A DNA stretch of 64,000 nt from CAWKPF01 sp963851415 (GTDB taxonomy: Bacteria; Acidobacteriota; Thermoanaerobaculia; Multivoradales; Multivoraceae): the NCBI GenBank assembly GCA_963851415.1, contig CAWKPF010000003.1, forward strand, positions 2,046,001-2,110,000, given 5' to 3'. A program made the translations under genes and the position numbers. Positions 8,211 to 16,735 of the stretch are shown piece by piece. Below the pieces are notes generated by a model. That model made no database searches. It saw only the letters and a program-made list of their open reading frames with translations, and was not told where the DNA came from. Position 1 is the first letter of the stretch, and every line of letters begins with the position of its first letter.

Positions 8211-9869
8211 TCAGGGTCTGACCTCGAGCGAGGTGGAGAGCATGGTACCGCTCGGAACATCGTAGAGCGCGACGACCAGGTCGTGATCTCGCCGCCGCAT
8301 CCGCAACTTGGTGTCGTAGTTCAGGTAGGTTCCCGCAGCCGGTGCTTCGGCGAGCTCGAGAATCAGGGGAATGACCGGAATGTCCGCGGTAGACCCGCGG
8401 TCGTCCAGCACAGCGATGCGCAGCTCGAGCTCCGCCCGCAGGGTCGACGGGCCGGTGGGAAGAAAGGTGATGCCATCCACCGGAATCGAAACGACCAGTG
8501 GCACGTTCATCTTCTTCTTGCCCCCCTCGGGCCGCCCGACCTCGACCAGGAGCGGATGCGGACTCGGAGGCGAGCCGAAGTAGAGCGCGCTCTCCACCGC
8601 CATCGTCACCTCGCTCTCCTTGGAGAAGTCGAAGAAGTCTGCACGATTGCGCACTCGAAGGCCCTCTGCCTTGACTCGCACCTTCACGTCTCGCCGTTGG
8701 TCGTCACCGAGGCGCTCGGGAGTGAAACCGAGCCAATAGTAGGAGCGAGTGTCGGCCACGACCGACTCGAAGGCCCGGTCGCGGGCAGAGTTGATCAGGG
8801 CCCTTCCGCCAGTCTCTTCTGCCACCCAGTGGAGCGTCTGCTGCACGCCGAACTCTCGGGTCAGGGTCTCGTCGCCGCGCACGGGGAAGTTCCGATCGAC
8901 ACCGGTGAGACCGGTGAAATAGAAGCCCGGAACGTCGACCGAGTAGAGCGTGTAGCCCAGCAGGTTGGCGGTGTCGATCAACGGGGAAAAGAGCCTCTCC
9001 CCGGCCACGAGATCACCCTCGACGACGAATCGGTCGAGGTTGTTCACGACATACTCGGCGGGAAACCAGGGCCATCCCCCGGAGAGCAACACCATCACCT
9101 TTCGGCCCGGCGGCGAAGCGAAGCCACGCAAAGTCGAAGTGGCTGCGCTGACCGCTCTCTCGACCTGGTCGGTGAGAAGCTGCGTCCAGTAGCGCTCCTC
9201 GACGCTGAGCGTGGTCTCCAGCCGCAGGGCGGGGTCGAGCACGTCGCCCCGGAGGCCCGGGCGCATGGCACGATCTGCCTGGTCACGCTCGATTCGTCGC
9301 GCCATTCCCTGCATGGGACGATCGAGGGCGACCCGGAAGGCCTTCTCCAGCTCGTTCTGAGAGCTCGTCCAGCTGGTCAGCATCGCCAACTCGCGACCGT
9401 CATACGCCACGATGGCCATTCGGTCCTCGGGCGCCATCTCGACCACCTGCTCGGACAGACGCCGGAGCACGCGCGTCAGATCTCGGGGCTCCGAGAAGTA
9501 CTCGTCGACGAAGACCAGATAGCTGGTGCCGACTGGCTCCCCGGCGACCAGCGCGGGAATACCGGCCCCAGGCGAATCGCCGCGAGACTTCACTGCGAGC
9601 CCGCCAGACACCTCGGTGAAATACTCGATCGGGGTCACGACCCCGTCGACGATCAACTCGAAGTCGTCCGGCTTCAGTCCGGGAATTCGCTCGCCCCGCT
9701 TGTCGGTGACCACGACCTCCACGTTGACCACGCGCACGTCGACGGTCTCACTGAAGACCTGAGCGCCCGCGCTCGGTCCCGGAGGCTGCCGTCCCGGCGA
9801 TTGGGCCGAGACCACTGTGGGTAAGGCCAGAAAGGCCAGGAGCGCCCACGGGCGCATATGTTCGAGCAT
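8211..9869 (-). CDS. VWFA-related domain protein (TIGR03436 type), exported, upstream paralogue
   Basis: About 552 residues starting MLEHMRPWALLAFLALP, a signal peptide cleaved after VVSAQ. It has the same layout as its downstream neighbour: VDVRVVNVEVVVTDKRGERI...DDFELIVDGVV, a VWA-like domain with SYLVFVDEYFSEP, RKVMVLLSGGWPW and TLYSVDVPGFYF, and a beta-rich C-terminal half. The ATG at 9869 is chosen because AGGA lies eight bases upstream; an ATG at 9878 is the alternative, and the long open frame beyond it lacks a signal peptide at its own start. The gene diverges from the DHH phosphoesterase. I cannot see an intact DxSxS metal site in either paralogue. Confidence 0.82.
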   Translation of the reverse strand: MLEHMRPWALLAFLALPTVVSAQSPGRQPPGPSAGAQVFSETVDVRVVNVEVVVTDKRGERIPGLKPDDFELIVDGVVTPIEYFTEVSGGLAVKSRGDSPGAGIPALVAGEPVGTSYLVFVDEYFSEPRDLTRVLRRLSEQVVEMAPEDRMAIVAYDGRELAMLTSWTSSQNELEKAFRVALDRPMQGMARRIERDQADRAMRPGLRGDVLDPALRLETTLSVEERYWTQLLTDQVERAVSAATSTLRGFASPPGRKVMVLLSGGWPWFPAEYVVNNLDRFVVEGDLVAGERLFSPLIDTANLLGYTLYSVDVPGFYFTGLTGVDRNFPVRGDETLTREFGVQQTLHWVAEETGGRALINSARDRAFESVVADTRSYYWLGFTPERLGDDQRRDVKVRVKAEGLRVRNRADFFDFSKESEVTMAVESALYFGSPPSPHPLLVEVGRPEGGKKKMNVPLVVSIPVDGITFLPTGPSTLRAELELRIAVLDDRGSTADIPVIPLILELAEAPAAGTYLNYDTKLRMRRRDHDLVVALYDVPSGTMLSTSLEVRP

Positions 9870-10045
9870 CTCGGTCATCCTAACAAAGGGATGACGGCCA
9901 CCGATTCCAGGAATCGCCCTCTTTACCGTTCCGCTGCGGCGTCCGTGGGCACCCCTTGCGGTGAACTGCGGATTCGCGCCAACATCTGCGTGGCCGTCAC
10001 CTCGCAAGCGCTTTTCTCGAACTCCTCCTTCCCTCTGGACTGCCT

Positions 10046-11125
10046 GTGACCGATCCCGCACCGACCGAAGCGCCCTCGGCACCCCCCGTTCCGATCGGAC
10101 CGCTCGGTCGGGAGCGGTTCGCCGCACTCGAAAGCTACCTCGCCAGCTGCGATCGACGCGGTCGTTGGCTCGTGCTGACCCACGACAATCCTGATCCCGA
10201 CGCTCTCGCGTCGGCAACCTTGCTCGGAAAGGTCCTTCGAAGACGCTTCGGCCGCCCCGTCACCCTGGCCTATGCCGGGATCATCGGGCGGGCCGAGAAT
10301 CAGGCCATGGTGAGCAGCCTGGGAATCCGGATCTCCCACCTGCGCAACCTCAATCTGCGCAACTATCGCCACTTCGCGCTGGTCGATGCGCAACCCGGCA
10401 CCGGGAACCACCAACTCCCGGATCGGATCAACCCCGACCTGGTCATCGATCATCACCCCATGCGCAAGGCCACCTCCAGCGTGCGCGTTGCCGACATCCG
10501 CACTTCCTACGCTGCCACGGCCACCATTGCGGGCGAATACCTGCTTCTCTCCGGGATCGAGCCGACGGCCAAGGAAGCGACCGCGCTGGTGTATGCCCTC
10601 CGCTCTGAAACGCTCGACTTCAGTCGCGAGTCGCCGGGGCCCGATCGTTCTGTCTACGACTACTACTTCTCGCGCGCCGACAAGCGGGCACTCGGGAAGA
10701 TCCAGCGTCCGCGTCTGCCAGTCTCCTACTTCAGTACCCTGAAGGAGGCCCTGGCGCACGTCGAGACTGCGGATACGCTGATCGTGAGCCACCTCGCATC
10801 CATCCCGCAGCCCGACGTCGTACCGGAGATCGCGGATCTCCTCTTGCGCATGGAGGGCCGAACGTGGGCCTTGTGCACCGGGATCTACGGCGATCGCATC
10901 TTCTGCTCGTTGCGCACGACCAACCCCCGTGCCGACGCCGCCGGTGTCATGCGACGTCTGCTCGGGCGCCGCGGCAAGGGAGGTGGCCACAGCATGCTGG
11001 CCGGCGGCTGGCTCCCGGCACCGGAGACGCCGGAGGCCCGGGCCGCGACCCAGCGCAACCTGGGGCGCCGACTCGCCAAGATGCTGCGAAAGAACCCTGA
11101 CCGTCTGACTCCGCTCGAGCTGTGA
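10046..11125 (+). CDS. DHH/DHHA1 family phosphoesterase (NrnA-like)
   Basis: A cytosolic metal-dependent phosphoesterase of 359 residues. Motifs are in order: DNPDPDA at 47-53 (the first metal-binding motif), LVDAQPG near 113-119, the DHH signature IDHHP at 134-138, and the DHHA1 Gly-rich substrate loop GGGHSMLAGG at 312-321. This is the layout of bifunctional oligoribonuclease/pAp phosphatases (NrnA) and related cyclic-dinucleotide hydrolases; the substrate cannot be fixed from sequence. It starts with GTG, and the first 20 residues are a Pro-rich extension. It converges with adenine deaminase with 25 bases between the stop codons. Confidence 0.85.
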   Translation: MTDPAPTEAPSAPPVPIGPLGRERFAALESYLASCDRRGRWLVLTHDNPDPDALASATLLGKVLRRRFGRPVTLAYAGIIGRAENQAMVSSLGIRISHLRNLNLRNYRHFALVDAQPGTGNHQLPDRINPDLVIDHHPMRKATSSVRVADIRTSYAATATIAGEYLLLSGIEPTAKEATALVYALRSETLDFSRESPGPDRSVYDYYFSRADKRALGKIQRPRLPVSYFSTLKEALAHVETADTLIVSHLASIPQPDVVPEIADLLLRMEGRTWALCTGIYGDRIFCSLRTTNPRADAAGVMRRLLGRRGKGGGHSMLAGGWLPAPETPEARAATQRNLGRRLAKMLRKNPDRLTPLEL

Positions 11126-11150
11126 AGCGAGGGGCCCGCCGGCTTTCGTG

Positions 11151-12869
11151 TCAATCGGCCCAGAGCGAGACGATCTCGAAACGCTCCACGTCGACCAGGC
11201 CCTGGTCGGTCAGCTTCAGGGACGGGATGACCTCGAGTGCCAGGAAGCTGAGCGCCATGAAGGGATCGCCCCGATCGGCGCCCAGCTCCGCTGCGGCGCC
11301 GAGCAGGGCATCGTGAAGACGACGAACCTCCTCGACCGGTCGATCACTCATCAATCCTGCCAGCGGCAGAGGCAGCTCTGCGAGGACTCGCTCTCCGGCT
11401 GCCACCACGAGTCCTCCGCCCAGCGCCTCCGCTCGTCGAGCGGCGACCTGCATCGAGGCGTCGTCCGCACCCACGACGACCAGATTGTGATGATCGTGTG
11501 CCACCGTCGATGCCAGAGCCCCTCGGCGAAGCCCCAGACCGTGCACGAAGCCCAGCCCCAGACTGCCGGTGGCACGATGGCGCTCGATGACGGCCATCTT
11601 GACCAGGTCGCGTTCCGGATCCGCCTGCACGACGCCATCGACGACCCGGGGCGCCTCCTCCCGCGACTCTGTGAGCAGCTGATCCCGCAACGCACCGATC
11701 ACGCGAAGTCGCTCCCCCTCGACCGGCACACCCAGATCGACCGTACTCCAGTCGACGTTCACGCTCAGTGGGAGGCGAGCCTTTCGAGAAGTCCGAGGGA
11801 TCGCCATGGCTCCCGCTCGCGCCACGATCTCTCCGTTCCTCAGCACCAGCCGAGCCGTGAGGCTCTGCAGATCGTCGAAGACCACCAGATCGGCCCGGAG
11901 TCCCGGAGCGATCGCACCCCGATCGACGAGGCCGTAGTGGCGGGCTGGATTCCAGGTCGCCAATCGCAGGGCCAGGAGCGGATCGACGCCGCTCGTGATC
12001 AAGCGCCGCACCATTCCGTCGATGTGGCCCTCGTCGAGCAGATGAGCGGGAGTGCGATCGTCGGTGCACAGGCAAAGACGATGGGCGGTCGCGGGGCCCA
12101 CGATCTCCGTCAGTGCGTCCAGGTTCCGCGCATTGGTCGCTTCGCGCAGGAAGACACTCATCCCCGCCGACAGCTTCTCGATCGCCTCAGCCGCAGTCGT
12201 GCACTCGTGATCGGAGCCGATCCCCGCTGCGGCGTAGGCCAGCAGGTCGCCCCCGGTCATACCGGGAGCGTGCCCATCGATCGGTCGGCCCGCGAACGCC
12301 TCGAGCTTGGCCACGACGTCCGCGTCGCCCGCGAGCACTCCAGGGAAATTCATCACCTCCGCGAGCCCGAGAACTCGAGACTCCCCCAGCAGTGTGACGA
12401 GGTCGGCGGCCTCGAGCGTCGCCCCGTTGCTCTCCATGGCGGTTGCCGGCACACAGGAAGGAGCCATCACGTAGACGTCGAGCGGGGCGAGGGAGGCACG
12501 CTCGAGCATGAAGCGGATCCCTGCGAGCCCGGACACGTTGGCGATCTCGTGCGGGTCGGTGATCACCGTCGTCGTGCCGTGGGGAACCACCGCTCGCGCG
12601 AACTCGTCCGGCGGCACCATGGAGCTCTCGATGTGAACGTGTGCGTCGATCAACCCGGGTGACACGATGTCGCCGTCGAGCTCGATGACCTCCCGGGCCT
12701 CGAAGCGCCCGACTCCGACGATACGCCCGTCACACATACCCACGTCGCCGTCGACGATGCGACCCGTTGCCAGATCGGCGACCCTGCCTCCGCGCAACAC
12801 CAGGTCCGCTGGCCGCTCACCCCGAGCGACCTGCGACAACCTCGCTCGTCCCGATTCGGGAACGCTCAT
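11151..12869 (-). CDS. ade: adenine deaminase
   Basis: Converts adenine to hypoxanthine and ammonia in purine salvage; a cytosolic amidohydrolase needing divalent metal. The 572-residue length is normal for the Ade family. The metal-binding motif GLIDAHVHIESSM contains His77 and His79; TTVITDPHEIANVSG, GLAEVMNFPGVL, DGHAPGM and the C-terminal HDHHNLVVVG and GDPFMALSFLALEVIPSLKL follow, all typical. It lies 29 bases downstream of guaA on the same strand, so the end of this operon has two purine genes and they are probably co-expressed. It ends opposite the DHH phosphoesterase. Confidence 0.95.
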   Translation of the reverse strand: MSVPESGRARLSQVARGERPADLVLRGGRVADLATGRIVDGDVGMCDGRIVGVGRFEAREVIELDGDIVSPGLIDAHVHIESSMVPPDEFARAVVPHGTTTVITDPHEIANVSGLAGIRFMLERASLAPLDVYVMAPSCVPATAMESNGATLEAADLVTLLGESRVLGLAEVMNFPGVLAGDADVVAKLEAFAGRPIDGHAPGMTGGDLLAYAAAGIGSDHECTTAAEAIEKLSAGMSVFLREATNARNLDALTEIVGPATAHRLCLCTDDRTPAHLLDEGHIDGMVRRLITSGVDPLLALRLATWNPARHYGLVDRGAIAPGLRADLVVFDDLQSLTARLVLRNGEIVARAGAMAIPRTSRKARLPLSVNVDWSTVDLGVPVEGERLRVIGALRDQLLTESREEAPRVVDGVVQADPERDLVKMAVIERHRATGSLGLGFVHGLGLRRGALASTVAHDHHNLVVVGADDASMQVAARRAEALGGGLVVAAGERVLAELPLPLAGLMSDRPVEEVRRLHDALLGAAAELGADRGDPFMALSFLALEVIPSLKLTDQGLVDVERFEIVSLWAD

Positions 12870-12898
12870 TTGCCCTCCACGCTCTGATCGTCATCCCC

Positions 12899-14440
12899 TC
12901 ATTCCCATTCGATCGTTCCCGGAGGCTTGCTGGTCAGATCGTAAACGACCCGGTTCACTCCCGAGACCTCGTTGACGATCCGATTGGCCACCTTGCCGAG
13001 AAACTCGTAGGGCAGATGGCACCAGTCGGCGGTCATGAAGTCCTCGGTCTCGACGGCCCTCAGCGCGACCGCGTTCTCATAGGTTCGTCCGTCGCCCATC
13101 ACCCCGACACTCTGCACCGGCAGCAGAACGGCAAGGGCCTGAGCCACGCGATCGTAGAGCTCGGCTGCCCGCAACTCCTCGATGAAGATCGCGTCCGCCT
13201 CCTGAAGGGTCGCGACACGCTCGGCAGTGACCTCACCGAGCACCCGAACCGCCAGCCCCGGACCGGGGAAGGGATGCCTCGAGATCAGCTCCTCTGGGAG
13301 CTCGAGCTCGCGGCCGAGGCGACGGACTTCGTCCTTGAAGAGGTATCGGAGTGGCTCGATGAGCTCGAAGCCGAGCTCCTCCGGCAGACCACCGACGTTG
13401 TGGTGAGTCTTGATCGTGGCGGACGGTCCCTTGACCGAGACCGACTCGATGACGTCCGGATAGAGAGTGCCCTGGGCGAGGAAACGCACATCGCTGTGCT
13501 TGCTCGCCTCGCGCCGGAACACGTCGATGAATGTGTGGCCGATGATCTTGCGTTTCTCTTCCGGGTCCGAGACCCCCGCGAGACCGCCGAGGAACTCTTC
13601 TCGCGCATCGATCACCTCGATCGGAATGTCGAGCCCGTCTCGCAAGCTGACCTCCACCTGGTCTCGCTCTCCCGAGCGCAGCACGCCGTTGTCGACGAAC
13701 ACGGCGATCAGCTGGGAGCCGATGGCCCTGCGCATCAAGGCCGTCACGACCGAGGAGTCGACTCCACCGGAGAGGGCACAGATCACTCGCGCCTCCCCTA
13801 CCTGCTCGCGCACCGCCGCGATCGCTTCCTCGAGGTAGGACGACATTCTCCACTCCCCGCTCGCGCCGCAGCCGTCGAACAGGAAGTTGCGAAGCACGAG
13901 CCGGCCCTGCACGGTGTGGGTGACCTCGGGGTGAAACTGGATCCCGTAGAGGCCGCGCTCCGGATTCTCGAATGCAACGACCGGGGCACTCGTCGTAGAC
14001 GCCAGAACCGAGAACCCGTCGGGGAGCGAGGACACCGTGTCGCCGTGACTCATCCATACGGTCTCCTGCGATTGAAGGCCGGAGAGCAGGCGCCCTTCGG
14101 TACCGACCGCGATCTCGGTGCGCCCGTACTCCCGAACCCCGGCGCTGGAGACGTCGCCTCCGACGTCGCGCGCCAGAAGCTGCATCCCGTAGCAGATTCC
14201 GAGGGTCGGGATCCCGAGCTGCATCACTTCGGGGTCGGGCAACGGGGCCCCCTCGGCGTACACGCTATCGGGGCCACCGGAGAGAATGACGCCGATCGGC
14301 TCTCGCGCGCGAATCGTCTCGGCCGGGGTGTCGTAGGGGTGAATCTCGCAATAGACGTTCTGCTCGCGCACGCGCCGTGCGATCAGCTGGGTGTACTGGC
14401 CCCCGAAGTCGAGGATCAGGACGGTCTGGTGCTCGCTCAT
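12899..14440 (-). CDS. guaA: GMP synthase (glutamine-hydrolysing)
   Basis: Amidates XMP to GMP using glutamine and ATP. The class I glutaminase domain has Cys83 in GICYGMQLL and the His170/Glu172 pair in QFHPEVTHT. The ATP pyrophosphatase domain has the P-loop SGGVDSS at about 224-230. The C-terminal dimerisation domain ends in PPGTIEWE, as in nearly all GuaA proteins. Length 513 residues is standard. The ATG overlaps the gpsA stop as ATGA, placing guaA at the end of a cinA-thpR-plsY-gpsA-guaA chain and just before adenine deaminase. Confidence 0.98.
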   Translation of the reverse strand: MSEHQTVLILDFGGQYTQLIARRVREQNVYCEIHPYDTPAETIRAREPIGVILSGGPDSVYAEGAPLPDPEVMQLGIPTLGICYGMQLLARDVGGDVSSAGVREYGRTEIAVGTEGRLLSGLQSQETVWMSHGDTVSSLPDGFSVLASTTSAPVVAFENPERGLYGIQFHPEVTHTVQGRLVLRNFLFDGCGASGEWRMSSYLEEAIAAVREQVGEARVICALSGGVDSSVVTALMRRAIGSQLIAVFVDNGVLRSGERDQVEVSLRDGLDIPIEVIDAREEFLGGLAGVSDPEEKRKIIGHTFIDVFRREASKHSDVRFLAQGTLYPDVIESVSVKGPSATIKTHHNVGGLPEELGFELIEPLRYLFKDEVRRLGRELELPEELISRHPFPGPGLAVRVLGEVTAERVATLQEADAIFIEELRAAELYDRVAQALAVLLPVQSVGVMGDGRTYENAVALRAVETEDFMTADWCHLPYEFLGKVANRIVNEVSGVNRVVYDLTSKPPGTIEWE

Positions 14441-15474
14441 AGCTCGGTTTCCGCCTTGAGATCTCGACTCATCAGTTTCTCGACGGCCTCTCGCGGTGGC
14501 TTGTCGTGGTGAAGGACCTCCACCATCTGTTCGGTAATCGGCATTTCCACCCCTCGCTGGCGGGCCAGCTCGAGGATGGTCAGGGAGTTGCGTACCCCTT
14601 CCGCCACCATCGAAGTCTCCGCAGTGATCTGTGCCAGCGTCTTGCCATGCGCCAGTTCCACTCCGGTCCGGCGGTTGCGCGACAGTCCTCCTGTGCAGGT
14701 CAAGACCAGATCACCGAGACCGGCGAGTCCGGAGAACGTTCGCTGATGGCCACCGCAGGACACTCCCAACCGCATGATCTCGTGCAGACCGCGCGTAATC
14801 AAGGCCGCCAGGGTATTCGACCCGTACTCGAGCCCGTCGACGCACCCCGCCGCGATCGCGATGACGTTCTTCGCCGTACCGCCCAGTTCGACCCCCACGA
14901 CGTCCGAGGTCGAGTACAGCCTCAGATTGCCCCACGAGAAGAGGTCGCGGACCGACTCGGCCAGGCCCGGGTTCTCGGACGCCACGACGCAGGCCGTCGG
15001 GGCGCCCTGGGCCAGCTCGGCAGCGAAGGTCGGGCCGCTCAGGACGGCGAAGCGCACTTCGTGATTCACGGCCAGACCTTCCTCGAAACACACCTGGCTC
15101 ATGCGAGCCAGGCTCTCCTGCTCGATACCCTTGGTGCCCGAAATGATGGTCAGGGCCTCGCTCTCCGGATGCCGCTCCGACCAGGGCCCCAGGAAAGCGC
15201 GCAGCACCGAGCGGAACCCGTGAGAAGGCACGACCACGAGCGTGGTCGTGCATTCGGCCAGGTCCTCCGCGTCGCTGGTCGGCTCGAGCAGCTCGGGGAA
15301 GACGGTGTCTGGAAGGTAGGCGGGATTGCGATGCTCACGAGCCATCGACCGAGCGAGCTCCTCGGAGCGCGCCCACAGCCGCACTCGGTGATTCGCTCGC
15401 GCCAGGTGAATTGCCAGCGCGGTGCCCCAGGATCCCGCTCCCAGCACTCCGAGAGCGCGACCGCTCGCGATCAA
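14437..15474 (-). CDS. gpsA: glycerol-3-phosphate dehydrogenase [NAD(P)+]
   Basis: Reduces dihydroxyacetone phosphate to sn-glycerol-3-phosphate for phospholipid synthesis. The 345-residue protein shows the Rossmann motif GVLGAGSWGTALA near residues 9-21, SGTKGIEQ, AVLSGPTFAAELAQG, the catalytic-lysine motif GVELGGTAKNVIAIA, and the substrate site RNRRTGVELA. The start is a TTG that overlaps the plsY stop as TTGA; no other start gives a complete Rossmann fold. It sits next to plsY, the acyltransferase that uses its product, which is a sensible functional pairing. Confidence 0.96.
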   Translation of the reverse strand: MIASGRALGVLGAGSWGTALAIHLARANHRVRLWARSEELARSMAREHRNPAYLPDTVFPELLEPTSDAEDLAECTTTLVVVPSHGFRSVLRAFLGPWSERHPESEALTIISGTKGIEQESLARMSQVCFEEGLAVNHEVRFAVLSGPTFAAELAQGAPTACVVASENPGLAESVRDLFSWGNLRLYSTSDVVGVELGGTAKNVIAIAAGCVDGLEYGSNTLAALITRGLHEIMRLGVSCGGHQRTFSGLAGLGDLVLTCTGGLSRNRRTGVELAHGKTLAQITAETSMVAEGVRNSLTILELARQRGVEMPITEQMVEVLHHDKPPREAVEKLMSRDLKAETEL

Positions 15475-16127
15475 GTCTCGGCCCTCCCCCCGGCACCGGC
15501 CTCGGCTTTGACCGCCGAGCGCTGCCCCAGCTTCGGCTCAGTTCCCGACATCAGACGAGCAATGTTGTCACGGTGCTTGACCACGACCAGGGCGGCGATG
15601 GCGCTGGTCGCGACGAGCAGCGACATCGCCCGCTCCGGGGCGACCCAGCCCATCGCCCAGCCGATCCCGATCAGTGGCGGGACCATCACGGACGCGACGA
15701 TCGAGCCGAGGGAAACCTGGCGTTTCCAGGCCACCAGAACAGCGAAGCCCAGGCCCGCCACGGCGGTAGCCCAGGGCACGAGGGCAAGCAGGGTTCCCGC
15801 GGCGGTCGCGACTCCCTTGCCCCCTTTGAACCCCATCCAGATCGGGTAGACGTGGCCGAGTACGGCCGCGACGCCGACCGCCGCGACGAACCCCGGGCCG
15901 GCTCCCAGCGCACGGGCCAGAACCACCGCCAGGGCGCCTTTCCCGATATCGAGCACCAGGGCAACCAGAGCGGGCCCCTTGCCGGCGGCCCGCAACACGT
16001 TCGTCGCCCCGGCATTTCCACTGCCCACGGTGCGGATGTCGATGCCCTTCAGCAGCCGAACGATCAGATAGCTGAACGAGATCGAGCCCAACAGGTAGGC
16101 AGCCACGACCGGGACCCACGTGCTCAC
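15471..16127 (-). CDS. plsY: acyl-phosphate:glycerol-3-phosphate acyltransferase PlsY
   Basis: An inner-membrane enzyme that transfers the acyl group from acyl-phosphate to glycerol-3-phosphate, the first acylation in phospholipid synthesis. The 218-residue protein has several hydrophobic segments and the PlsY motifs LLGSISFSYL, VGSGNAGATNVLRAAGK, and FKGGKGVATAAG, with the glycine-rich loops and charged residues conserved. The C-terminal 25 residues are an extra soluble tail. The GTG start overlaps the thpR stop as GTGA, and the gpsA start overlaps its own stop, so GpsA and PlsY should be made together. Confidence 0.96.
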   Translation of the reverse strand: MSTWVPVVAAYLLGSISFSYLIVRLLKGIDIRTVGSGNAGATNVLRAAGKGPALVALVLDIGKGALAVVLARALGAGPGFVAAVGVAAVLGHVYPIWMGFKGGKGVATAAGTLLALVPWATAVAGLGFAVLVAWKRQVSLGSIVASVMVPPLIGIGWAMGWVAPERAMSLLVATSAIAALVVVKHRDNIARLMSGTEPKLGQRSAVKAEAGAGGRAET

Positions 16128-16735
16128 GGCGCTCTCCCTCCCAGGTAGAGGTCCGCCAACGAGTGGTAGCGCGCCCCTTCGGGGCGAAGCTCACTCTCGA
16201 TGAGGGTCAGGCGATCGATGCGAAACCGTGACCCTGCGATCGAGCGGAAGTGCTCTCGGCAGCTCTCGACATCCCTTCGCGACCACAGCTCTCGGCAGCG
16301 GGCGACGGTCAAGTGCGGATGAAAGGCTCGGCGTTCCCCTTCGAGACCGATCTCCCGCGTCAGCATCCGATCGAGCTCGGCCTGCAGCTGCGAGAGCTCG
16401 GGAGGAGCGTCGAGACCGAGCCAGAGCACGCGGGGTTTGCCGCGCGCCGGGAAGGCTCCCAGTCCCTCCATGGCGACCTCCATCGGGGAGTGAGCCGACA
16501 CGATCTCGGCCAGGTGCTCCGGTAGCCGGCCGGTCATGGATTCCGGCTGCGAGCCCAGGAAGCGGAGCGTGCAGTGCAACCGACTCGCTTCCGCCTCCGT
16601 GGACCGCACCCACCGTGCTCTGGGGAGCTCGGCGGCCGATGCCTGCGCGATCGCGTGATCGACTCGCGCCGCGAGGGCCTCGGGCGGCCCGAAAGCGACG
16701 AACAAACGTCGGCTCGAAGGAGACGAGTCGATCAA
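16124..16735 (-). CDS. thpR: RNA 2',3'-cyclic phosphodiesterase (2H family)
   Basis: A 203-residue 2H phosphoesterase, known to hydrolyse 2',3'-cyclic phosphate ends on RNA. The family's two HxTx motifs are present: HCTL at residues 54-57 and HLTV at 141-144, in contexts LHCTLRFLG and FHPHLTVARC. The N-terminal RLFVAFGPPEAL is also typical. It starts with a TTG overlapping the cinA stop as TTGA. cinA-thpR is a widespread pair, usually followed by recA; here plsY follows. Confidence 0.92.
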   Translation of the reverse strand: MIDSSPSSRRLFVAFGPPEALAARVDHAIAQASAAELPRARWVRSTEAEASRLHCTLRFLGSQPESMTGRLPEHLAEIVSAHSPMEVAMEGLGAFPARGKPRVLWLGLDAPPELSQLQAELDRMLTREIGLEGERRAFHPHLTVARCRELWSRRDVESCREHFRSIAGSRFRIDRLTLIESELRPEGARYHSLADLYLGGRAP

